Source: Christiangramia sp.
Lineage (GTDB): Bacteria; Bacteroidota; Bacteroidia; Flavobacteriales; Flavobacteriaceae
Assembly: GCF_029937855.1 (NCBI RefSeq)
Contig: NZ_JAPYPC010000037.1
Location: 1-33,301, forward strand
Length of the DNA stretch: 33,301 nucleotides
Direction of reading: 5' to 3'
The first letter of the stretch is position 1. Every line of letters starts with the position of its first letter. Positions 1 through 7,125 of the stretch are shown piece after piece. The notes beneath the pieces are model-generated. The model worked only from the letters and a program-made list of their open reading frames with translations, searched no databases and was not told the origin of the DNA. A program made the position numbers and the translations under genes.

Positions 1-617
1 ATCACATTTTCAATAGCCGGTTTTGTGGCTATTATTATATTCTCTGTGTGTTTTCTGGCTTCTGAAGCGGTTGTTTCCCCAATACAAAAAGCCGTGGTCT
101 TTAACTGATTCTGGGCTGTATAACTTTGAACTCCGCTGGGACTGAAAAACATAATCCCATCAAATTGAGATTCAAATTTTTTAGGATTCAGCAGTGTTTC
201 GTAAACTTCTATTTCAGTAAATTTAATACAGTTTTTTTTAAGTAAACCGGGTAATTCCTCCCGACGTTTATTTCCACTGAAAAAATGAAACCTTTCTTTT
301 ACGTGTCCACTAATTATTTTTTCGGCTAAGGCTTTAGCGTTATTTCCTTTTTCTTCAACAGAATATCCTTTTTTCGAAGCGAAGGCAGCAGTTTTATCTC
401 CCACACAAAAGCACTTTTCAATACTAATATCTTTTCCTTCAATAGCTTTCATTGCATTTTTACTGGTAAAAATCGCATTTTTTATACATTGAGACTTTAA
501 AGCAAAATCAATGAACTTAATAGAAATTGCGTTGAATTCCACAAAACTAATTCCGCTATTGAGCAACAACTCTTTTTGATTAACAGCCAGCTTTTTTGTG
601 GAAAGAACCGTGGCCAT
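1..617 (-). CDS. hemD: uroporphyrinogen-III synthase, partial (C-terminus off window)
   Basis: Open frame on the minus strand from ATG at 617 to the left edge, about 205 residues without a stop. It starts MATVLSTKKLAVNQKELL and contains AIFTSKNAMKAIE and a later FFSPSGVQSY segment followed by CIGETTASEA, the loop patterns I associate with HemD proteins. HemD closes and rearranges the linear tetrapyrrole hydroxymethylbilane to uroporphyrinogen III. HemD proteins are weakly conserved, but this position, three bases after the hemC stop, is the classic hemC-hemD order and makes the call firm. Usual length is about 220-250 residues, so only a short C-terminal piece is missing. It is presumably co-transcribed with hemA and hemC. 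Confidence 0.9.
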   Translation of the reverse strand, partial: MATVLSTKKLAVNQKELLLNSGISFVEFNAISIKFIDFALKSQCIKNAIFTSKNAMKAIEGKDISIEKCFCVGDKTAAFASKKGYSVEEKGNNAKALAEKIISGHVKERFHFFSGNKRREELPGLLKKNCIKFTEIEVYETLLNPKKFESQFDGIMFFSPSGVQSYTAQNQLKTTAFCIGETTASEARKHTENIIIATKPAIENV

Positions 618-620
618 AGA

Positions 621-1538
621 TCAATTGTTTAGAAAAGATTTAATCTGGGCCATAAGCTCCTTACCACCATTTTCTAAAACTTCCAGCGCACATTCTCTGC
701 CCATATTCTGAACTTGATTTATAGGAAGCGCTCTTTCTACTTCAATCTTTTGTTTTCCATCCAGGCTGAATAAAGCTCCGTGAAAATGGATATGATCATT
801 CACTCTTTTGGCCAAAGCTCCTATCGGTGCGGTACAACCACCTTCCAGGACTTTTAGAAACTCTCTTTCAATATGTACGCAAAGCTTAGAATCCTCATGA
901 TTTAAAATCGCTAAGGCTTCCCGGCAGTAGTTATCTTTTTCCATAGCAACCACCAGCATTGCGCCCTGTGCAGGAGCGGGGATCATCCAGTTGAGGTCTA
1001 TAAAATTTTCAGGTTTTATTTCGATGCGTTCCAGGCCGGCGGCAGCGAAAATTGCTCCGTCCCAGTTATTATCATTCAGCTTCTGCATGCGGGTGTTCAC
1101 ATTTCCACGAAGATCAACTACTTTATGTTTGGGGTATTTATGAAGCCACTGTGATTTTCTACGTAAACTACCTGTGGCAATAGTACCTTCTTGCGATTCC
1201 AGAAACTCAACTCCTTTATGGATAAGAATATCCTTGCTGCTAGCCCTTTTCATAACGGCGCCTTCCACGATTCCTTTGGGAAGAGCGGTGGGAACATCTT
1301 TCATAGAGTGAACGGCGATGTCTATTTCTCCCTTTATCATAGCAACGTCCAGGGTCTTCGTGAAAATTCCGGTGATGCCCATTTCGTACAATGGTTGATC
1401 CAGGTTGAGATCTCCGGTAGATTTTACAGGAACCAATTCAGTTTTATGACCTGTTTTTTCAAGAGCATTTTGAACTGTTTTGGCTTGCCATAGTGCTAAC
1501 TCACTATCTCGCGTCCCAATTTTTATTACTTTGCTCAT
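621..1538 (-). CDS. hemC: porphobilinogen deaminase (hydroxymethylbilane synthase)
   Basis: 305 residues, full length for the family. It polymerises four porphobilinogens into hydroxymethylbilane in the cytoplasm. The N-terminus (KIGTRDSELALWQAKTV) is the family's typical start. HSMKDVPT and RRKSQWLHKYP lie in the substrate-binding domains. Cys235 in LEGGCTAPIGA is the expected attachment residue for the dipyrromethane cofactor. Its ATG overlaps the hemA stop by four bases (ATGA), which implies translational coupling, and hemD follows three bases after its stop. No internal promoter is evident, so expression should follow the hemA promoter. Confidence 0.97.
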   Translation of the reverse strand: MSKVIKIGTRDSELALWQAKTVQNALEKTGHKTELVPVKSTGDLNLDQPLYEMGITGIFTKTLDVAMIKGEIDIAVHSMKDVPTALPKGIVEGAVMKRASSKDILIHKGVEFLESQEGTIATGSLRRKSQWLHKYPKHKVVDLRGNVNTRMQKLNDNNWDGAIFAAAGLERIEIKPENFIDLNWMIPAPAQGAMLVVAMEKDNYCREALAILNHEDSKLCVHIEREFLKVLEGGCTAPIGALAKRVNDHIHFHGALFSLDGKQKIEVERALPINQVQNMGRECALEVLENGGKELMAQIKSFLNN

Positions 1539-2791
1539 TTGGTAACTTCTTCAAGCTGAAAGACTTTTTGGATAAGTTCCAGGCTCTCATCGGTAGTTTC
1601 TGTATCTCCTTTTAGATGATTGGCAAAGTGTTTCATGATCTTTTGAATGATCCTGTTACTTACAATTTCAGCCTGTTCATCGTTAAAATCGGTTATTTTT
1701 TTTCGTTGAAAATCCAATTCAGCGTCTTTCATCATTCTCAGCTTTTTCTTTAAGGCTTTGATGGTTGGCGCGAATTTTCGGGTTTCCAGCCACTGGTTAA
1801 AATCTTCTTCCACTTCAGCGATGATTTCTTTTGCCTGCGGAATAAATTGCTTTCTTTTTTCCAAAGTTTCGTCGGTCATCTGAGAAAGATGATCTAAATG
1901 GATCAATTTTACATTTTCAAGTTCACGAACATCATCTGAAACATTTTTCGGAATGGAAAGATCCAACACCAGCAATTCTTTTTTAGGATAGATAAGTTCT
2001 TTAGAAATCGTAGGATTTTGAGCACCTGTGGCGACAATTAAAATGTCGCTGTTCCTTATTTCTGCCTGCAAGTCGGCATAATCCTTAACGATCAGGTTGA
2101 ATTTCCCGGCGATCTTTTCAGCCTTATCTTTCGTACGATTTATTAAGGTAATATGATTATTTCGGGTATGTTTCACCAGGTTTTCACAGGTATTCCTCCC
2201 AATCTTACCGGTTCCAAAAAGTAAAATATTCTTTTCTGAAACATTTTCTATGTGCTTAAGTATATATTGAACCGAAGCGAATGAAACAGAAGTCGCTCCG
2301 CTGGAGATTTCCGTTTCGTTCTTGATACGCTTGCTTGCCTGAATTACTGCATTTACCAGTCGCTCTAAAAACGCATTGACCAACCCCAGTTTTTTAGATC
2401 TCACAAAAGCAACTTTCAACTGACTAATTATTTCAAAATCTCCCAGTATTTGGCTATCCAAACCAGTCCCTACGTTAAAAATGTGAGAGATCGCCTGCTT
2501 GTTTTTATACACATAAGCGACTTTCTCGAACTCCTCAACCGTGCCGTGAGTATGTTCGCAGAGTAATTTTATAAGCTGAAAAGGATGTTGCGCGAAACCG
2601 TAAATTTCAGTCCGGTTACAGGTAGAAGTTACTAATATAGCATCAATTCCTTCAGCTTTGGCCTGTTCAAGAAGCCTTTGCTTAGATGATTCGTCCAGGC
2701 TAAAATGGCCTCTTATTTCGGCATCGGCTTTTTTGTAACTTAAACCAATCGTATAAAAGTGCTTTCCTCTAGAAATATGATAATCCTCCAT
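1535..2791 (-). CDS. hemA: glutamyl-tRNA reductase
   Basis: First committed enzyme of the C5 heme pathway: it reduces glutamyl-tRNA(Glu) to glutamate-1-semialdehyde with NADPH. With the start chosen here the protein has 418 residues. The catalytic Cys58 lies in VTSTCNRTEIYGF, and a dinucleotide-binding loop (LLFGTGKIGR) follows near residue 195. The C-terminal helical dimerisation part is present. The frame stays open upstream to a TTG at 2818, but I prefer the ATG at 2791 (MEDYHISRGK): it is the first ATG, it matches how relatives begin, and the TTG lies inside a candidate -7 box (2816-2823). First gene of hemA-hemC-hemD and divergent from the AraC gene. Confidence 0.95.
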   Translation of the reverse strand: MEDYHISRGKHFYTIGLSYKKADAEIRGHFSLDESSKQRLLEQAKAEGIDAILVTSTCNRTEIYGFAQHPFQLIKLLCEHTHGTVEEFEKVAYVYKNKQAISHIFNVGTGLDSQILGDFEIISQLKVAFVRSKKLGLVNAFLERLVNAVIQASKRIKNETEISSGATSVSFASVQYILKHIENVSEKNILLFGTGKIGRNTCENLVKHTRNNHITLINRTKDKAEKIAGKFNLIVKDYADLQAEIRNSDILIVATGAQNPTISKELIYPKKELLVLDLSIPKNVSDDVRELENVKLIHLDHLSQMTDETLEKRKQFIPQAKEIIAEVEEDFNQWLETRKFAPTIKALKKKLRMMKDAELDFQRKKITDFNDEQAEIVSNRIIQKIMKHFANHLKGDTETTDESLELIQKVFQLEEVTK

Positions 2792-2815
2792 GTATCTGTT
2801 TAGGGAATACGGATG

Positions 2816-2823
2816 CAAAAATA
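2816..2823 (-). promoter_or_regulatory. candidate -7 box for hemACD
   Basis: The minus strand reads TATTTTTG, matching the Bacteroidota -7 consensus TAnnTTTG, 24 bases before the hemA ATG at 2791. I see no clear TTG at the expected -33 distance, so this is a moderate candidate. Confidence 0.4.
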
Positions 2824-2874
2824 GGATATGCCTAAACTAAAAAATAACGCTGGAAGCACTAAATGTATCGATAG

Positions 2875-2888
2875 ATGATAATTATCAT
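2875..2888. promoter_or_regulatory. 14-bp perfect palindrome, possible operator between hemA and AraC gene
   Basis: ATGATAATTATCAT is its own reverse complement. It lies in the 201-base divergent region between hemA and the AraC gene. GATAAT/ATTATC half-sites resemble those of Fur boxes, but here they overlap in a shorter arrangement than the 19-bp E. coli box. It may be an operator for hemA or the AraC gene; in AT-rich DNA chance cannot be excluded. Confidence 0.4.
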
Positions 2889-2918
2889 TAAAATAAGCAG
2901 GGAAATTCCAAAATCCCG

Positions 2919-2926
2919 TACTTTTG
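2919..2926 (+). promoter_or_regulatory. candidate -7 box for the AraC-ThuA unit
   Basis: TACTTTTG matches the Bacteroidota -7 consensus TAnnTTTG. It lies 66 bases before the AraC ATG, and the candidate iron box at 2957-2973 sits downstream in the predicted leader. No convincing -33 TTG is visible. Confidence 0.4.
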
Positions 2927-2956
2927 TAGTAATAATAGCTTATACAAGGCTTTTAG

Positions 2957-2973
2957 TTTAGATTGATTCTAAA
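2957..2973. promoter_or_regulatory. inverted-repeat operator candidate (iron/DtxR-type box), copy 1
   Basis: TTTAGATTGATTCTAAA: perfect 6-bp arms TTTAGA/TCTAAA around a 5-base centre, 19 bases before the AraC ATG. It differs at a single base from the copy before feoA (26494-26510) and shares its arms with the copy between the TonB receptor and DtxR genes (21885-21900). TTTAG...CTAAA arms resemble known DtxR/MntR boxes. Its place downstream of the -7 box suits repression. Confidence 0.6.
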
Positions 2974-2992
2974 TAATTAAAAATCTGGTTTC

Positions 2993-3883
2993 ATGGAAGA
3001 TCGATTAAAAAATATCGCTGTAAGTATCTCTGAAGAGATAAAAATCGAGGATGGATTTTATATACTAAAGTTTCAAAACGATACTTCTAACGTTAAAATT
3101 ATGTCCCGGGATATAGATAATAGCTTTATCCAGTTTCATTTTAATGTGAAGGGAAACAGTAAATTTTTGTTCAACAATGGTAATTACGAATTGCCGCTCC
3201 TGGAAGAAAACTCCTTATTGCTTTATAATCCTCAGCGGGACCTGCCATTGAATGTTTCTTTAGAATCTGAGTCCTGGCTTGTTTCACTGGTAATTTCGAT
3301 CAAAAAATTTCATGCCTTGTTTTCTCAGGAAGCAGATTATATCACCTTTTTAAGTTCAGATAATAAGGATAAGAAATATTATAAGGATGCACCGGTTTCT
3401 CCGTCTATGGCCGTAGTGCTGAACCAGCTAATGAACTTTAATTTAACGCCAAGCATTAAAAACCTCTATTTTAAGGCGAAAGCGTTTGAATTATTAAGTC
3501 TGTATTTTAATAAGGCTGAAAATCCAGATCTGGAACAATGTCCTTTTTTAAGTGATGAAGAGAATATTAAAAAAATAAGAAAAGCAAAGGATATCGTTAT
3601 TTCCCGAATGGCTGAACCGCCTTCTCTTCAGGAACTTTCAGATGAAATAGGTCTAAGCCTTAAAAAGCTGAAAGAAGGTTTTAAACAGATTTATGGAGAT
3701 TCTGTGTATAGTTTTCTGTTTGATTATAAAATGGAATATGCGCGAAAATTGCTGGAAACCGGAGAATATAATGTGAATGAAGTCGGCCTGAAGGTAGGTT
3801 ATAGCACTGCCAGTCATTTTATAGCCGGCTTTAAAAAGAAATTTGGAACCACTCCAAAAAAATATACACTCTCAGTAAATTGA
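2993..3883 (+). CDS. AraC-family transcriptional regulator of the heme cluster
   Basis: 296 residues. The C-terminal part, about 195-296, is an AraC-type double helix-turn-helix: ASHFIAGFKKKFGTTPKKY is the typical end of the second HTH, and PSLQELSDEIGLSLKKLKEGF forms the first. The N-terminal 190 residues are a sensor or dimerisation region without a motif I can name. The gene is divergent from hemA and seven bases ahead of the ThuA-like gene, so the two are likely co-transcribed. From memory, AraC regulators often sit beside hemA in flavobacteria. Control of heme synthesis is inferred from position. An iron-box-like inverted repeat lies directly upstream. Confidence 0.9.
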   Translation: MEDRLKNIAVSISEEIKIEDGFYILKFQNDTSNVKIMSRDIDNSFIQFHFNVKGNSKFLFNNGNYELPLLEENSLLLYNPQRDLPLNVSLESESWLVSLVISIKKFHALFSQEADYITFLSSDNKDKKYYKDAPVSPSMAVVLNQLMNFNLTPSIKNLYFKAKAFELLSLYFNKAENPDLEQCPFLSDEENIKKIRKAKDIVISRMAEPPSLQELSDEIGLSLKKLKEGFKQIYGDSVYSFLFDYKMEYARKLLETGEYNVNEVGLKVGYSTASHFIAGFKKKFGTTPKKYTLSVN

Positions 3884-3890
3884 TCTAATT

Positions 3891-4604
3891 ATGCGGTACT
3901 TAATTGTTGTTTTTGTTCTTCTCTTTGGGGTGAAACTACAGTCTCAGGATAAACAGGTATTAATTTTTTCCAAAACCGAGGGCTTCAGGCATAATTCCAT
4001 TGAAACCGGTATTCAGGCAATACAGGAAATAGGCGACGCGCTCAATTTTAAAAGTATCACCAGCCAGGATAGCAGGTTTTTTACTGAAAATGATATGAGC
4101 AAGATAAACCTCGTGATATTCTTAAATACCACCGGCGATATTTTGAATATGGAAGAACAGACAGCATTTCAGAATTATATGGATAATGGTGGAAATTTCT
4201 TCGGAATACATGCCGCAGCAGATACAGAATTTAACTGGAACTGGTATGGGGATTTGGTGGGCGCTTATTTCAAAGGTCATCCAGAAATACAGGAAGCGGT
4301 CATCAATGTGAAAATGCCACAGCATCCTACAGTTGAACATTTAAGGGATAATACCTGGAAAAGAACCGATGAATGGTATAATTATAAGGATATTGCAAAC
4401 GGGCTTAATGTTCTTTTAAGCCTGGATGATACTTCTTATTCAGGAGGTGAAAACGGAGATTTTCATCCTATTGCCTGGTATCAGAATTATCGCGGTGGTG
4501 GAGTTTCAATTTATACCGGGGGAGGTCATACGATAGAATCTTATTCTGAACCGAATTTTCGGGAACATTTGCGCAAATGTATTGAATTTGCTTTGGGCAA
4601 CTAA
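3891..4604 (+). CDS. secreted ThuA-like domain protein
   Basis: 237 residues. The N-terminus (MRYLIVVFVLLFGVKLQSQ) is a signal peptide, so the product acts in the periplasm or outside. The rest matches the ThuA / trehalose-utilisation-like family, with a class I glutamine-amidotransferase-like fold: VLIFSKTEGFRHNSIETGI at the start, then GGNFFGIHAAADTEFNW and GGGVSIYTGGGHT. Family members occur in carbohydrate-related loci and their reaction is not established, so I give no substrate. It lies seven bases after the AraC regulator inside the heme cluster, an odd setting for a supposed sugar protein. Length is typical for a single-domain member. Confidence 0.85.
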   Translation: MRYLIVVFVLLFGVKLQSQDKQVLIFSKTEGFRHNSIETGIQAIQEIGDALNFKSITSQDSRFFTENDMSKINLVIFLNTTGDILNMEEQTAFQNYMDNGGNFFGIHAAADTEFNWNWYGDLVGAYFKGHPEIQEAVINVKMPQHPTVEHLRDNTWKRTDEWYNYKDIANGLNVLLSLDDTSYSGGENGDFHPIAWYQNYRGGGVSIYTGGGHTIESYSEPNFREHLRKCIEFALGN

Positions 4605-4690
4605 GCCTTATCAAATCATAGAAAACTCCAATTGAAAAGTGAAGAGTAGAAGTAGAGAGAATATTATTTTTGAGCTGAAAAAGAAAAATT

Positions 4691-5725
4691 ATGAGTAAAG
4701 GTGTACTGCTCGTCAACCTTGGGTCTCCAGATAGTACCGACCCAAAAGATGTAAAAAGATATCTTGGTGAATTTTTAATGGATGAACGGGTGATAGACGT
4801 ACCGCTCTGGGCCCGGACACTTTTGGTAAAAGGAATCGTCTTAAATACCCGACCAAAAAAATCGGCTGAAGCTTATCAAAAAATATGGTGGGAAGAAGGC
4901 TCTCCATTAATCGTACTTTCAGAAAGATTACAGGCGAAAATAGACGATCAAACCTCGGTTCCAATTTCGCTGGCAATGCGTTATGGAAAACCTGGTATTA
5001 AACAGGGAATGCAGGAATTGCACGATCAGGGAATAGATGAGGTATTGCTCTTTCCATTATACCCGCAATTTGCCATGGCAACTACAGAAACCATACTGGT
5101 GTTGGCCGAGGAACTTAGAAAGGAACATTTTCCCAATATGAGCTTTACTACCGTTCCACCTTTTTATAATCATTCAGATTATATAAGAACTCTGGCAAAT
5201 AGTATTTCAGAATCCTTACAGGATAAGGAATATGAGCATATTCTTTTTTCTTATCACGGGGTGCCTGAACGGCATATTAGAAAAAGTGACATCACCAACT
5301 CACATTGTAAAATTGACGGCTCCTGTTGCCAGACTGCCTCTACAGCACATCAATTTTGTTATCGTCACCAATGTTATGAAACCACCAGGTTGGTTGCTGA
5401 ATATCTGGAATTAAAACCGAATACCTACAGCGTTTCCTTTCAATCCCGACTTGGTTTCGACCCATGGTTAAAGCCTTATACAGACCGTACGATAGAAAGG
5501 TTTGGAAAACAGGGAATGAAGAAGCTCGCAGTGGTAACTCCGGCTTTTGTATCTGACTGCCTGGAGACACTGGAGGAAATAGCAATGGAAGGAGAAGAGA
5601 TCTTTCATGAAGTGGGAGGTGAGAAATTTACCGTAGTTCCCTGTTTAAATGACAGGGAGGAATGGGTAAAAGTCCTTTCCCGATGGATTGACGAATGGGC
5701 ACATCAAAAGTCTGTTGAAGCTTAA
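4691..5725 (+). CDS. hemH: ferrochelatase
   Basis: 344 residues, full length. It inserts ferrous iron into protoporphyrin (or coproporphyrin) as a late heme step. Catalytic His189 lies in LFSYHGVPERH, and Glu292 in CLETLEEI corresponds to the conserved active-site glutamate. The N-terminus (GVLLVNLGSPDS) is typical. Residues 206-228 hold five cysteines (206, 212, 213, 223, 228), a possible iron-sulfur or metal site; [2Fe-2S] clusters are known in some bacterial ferrochelatases. The stop overlaps the MATE gene start by one base, so the two are coupled. A weak -7-like TATTTTTG occurs at 4665-4672 without a -33 element. Confidence 0.96.
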   Translation: MSKGVLLVNLGSPDSTDPKDVKRYLGEFLMDERVIDVPLWARTLLVKGIVLNTRPKKSAEAYQKIWWEEGSPLIVLSERLQAKIDDQTSVPISLAMRYGKPGIKQGMQELHDQGIDEVLLFPLYPQFAMATTETILVLAEELRKEHFPNMSFTTVPPFYNHSDYIRTLANSISESLQDKEYEHILFSYHGVPERHIRKSDITNSHCKIDGSCCQTASTAHQFCYRHQCYETTRLVAEYLELKPNTYSVSFQSRLGFDPWLKPYTDRTIERFGKQGMKKLAVVTPAFVSDCLETLEEIAMEGEEIFHEVGGEKFTVVPCLNDREEWVKVLSRWIDEWAHQKSVEA

Positions 5726-7065
5726 TGGCTCGTAAGAATTCAAGAGAACTGGGAGAAAAACCCATTGGTAAACTTTTGATACAACAAGCGCTTCCAGCTT
5801 CGGTAGGAATTCTTGTAATGTCGCTGAATGTTCTGGTAGATACTATTTTCGTTGGGAATTGGATTGGACCCATTGCGATTGCGGCGATTAATGTGGTACT
5901 TCCGGTTTCATTCTTCATTGCAGCGCTTGGAATGGCCATAGGTATTGGTGGGTCATCTATAATTTCCAGGGCTTTAGGTGCTGAAGATCAGCCAAAAGCT
6001 TTAAAAACTTTTGGAAACCAGATAACTCTCACAATTTTACTGGCCATAGCGCTGGTAGTGCCAGGGCTTATTTTTGTGGACGATCTAATTCCTGCTTTTG
6101 GGGGCAAAGGGGAAATTTTTGATCCTGCCAAGATCTATTATATCATTGTTTTATGTGGAGTACCTTTTCTGGCTTTGGCCATGATGGGTAATAATGTGAT
6201 TCGGGCTGAAGGGAAACCACGTTTCGCGATGACAGCCATGATCATCCCTTCCGTTGTAAACCTAATTCTTGATTATATTCTTATCAACCAACTGAATATG
6301 GGCATGGAAGGTGCAGCTTTGGCTACCACTGCATCTTACTTATGCTGCCTTGGGTATATTATCTGGTTCTTTCTTTCTAAAAATTCAGAACTGAAGATTA
6401 GCGCAGCCCATTTTCGACTGGATTTTCCAATCTTAAAGGAAATTTCTTCTCTCGGAGTGGTTACTCTGGCACGGCAGGCGGTGGTAAGTGTCACTTATCT
6501 TTTAATGAACAATATCCTTTTTGATTTGGGCGGAGCAGAATTAGTGACCGTATATGCAATTATTGCCCGTATGCTTATGTTCGCTCTGTTTCCGGTATTA
6601 GGAGTGACCCAGGGTTTTCTGCCAATTGCCGGGTTTAATTATGGCGCGGGTAAATATCCCCGGGTTAGAAAAAGCATCAATACCGCTATTTTATATTCCT
6701 GTATTATGGGTTTAATGATCTTCCTTGGGATCATGTTTTTTGCACCGGGTATCGTCAGAATTTTTACTTCTGAAGCTTCAATAATAGAACAAACACCCTC
6801 AGCAATGCGCTGGGTATTTGCTGCGATTCCCATTGTGGCAGTTCAGCTTATTGGTGCAGCATATTTTCAGGCTATAGGAAAAGCGGTTCCCGCATTCCTG
6901 CTTACATTATCCAGGCAGGGTTTTATTTTTATTCCGTTGATTTTAATTTTACCCATTTACTATGGGGAAATTGGGGTATGGATTTCTTTTCCAATAGCCG
7001 ATGTTCTTAGTACTATAGTGACGGCCTTTTTTTTGAATAGGGAGATAGTAAAAACTCTTAAATAA
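5725..7065 (+). CDS. MATE-family multidrug/metabolite efflux transporter
   Basis: 446 residues, very hydrophobic, with about twelve membrane segments arranged as two similar halves. The early stretch IGKLLIQQALPASVGILVMSLNVLVDTIFVGNW and the following GGSSIISRALGAEDQPKA are typical of the MATE family, which exports cationic compounds using a sodium or proton gradient. The start codon shares one base with the hemH stop (TAATG), so translation is probably coupled. A link to porphyrin handling is suggested only by this position; the substrate cannot be read from the sequence. Confidence 0.93.
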   Translation: MARKNSRELGEKPIGKLLIQQALPASVGILVMSLNVLVDTIFVGNWIGPIAIAAINVVLPVSFFIAALGMAIGIGGSSIISRALGAEDQPKALKTFGNQITLTILLAIALVVPGLIFVDDLIPAFGGKGEIFDPAKIYYIIVLCGVPFLALAMMGNNVIRAEGKPRFAMTAMIIPSVVNLILDYILINQLNMGMEGAALATTASYLCCLGYIIWFFLSKNSELKISAAHFRLDFPILKEISSLGVVTLARQAVVSVTYLLMNNILFDLGGAELVTVYAIIARMLMFALFPVLGVTQGFLPIAGFNYGAGKYPRVRKSINTAILYSCIMGLMIFLGIMFFAPGIVRIFTSEASIIEQTPSAMRWVFAAIPIVAVQLIGAAYFQAIGKAVPAFLLTLSRQGFIFIPLILILPIYYGEIGVWISFPIADVLSTIVTAFFLNREIVKTLK

Positions 7066-7125
7066 GCCGGTATTTTAAAATTCACTTAAATCCTTATCTT
7101 TAAAGCCAATCAAACCTGAATTTCT

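Noticed and set aside
2792-2818. Longer hemA starting at TTG 2818
   Set aside because: The TTG lies within a -7-like box, adds nine residues not expected in the family, and an ATG at 2791 begins the conserved MEDYHIS segment.
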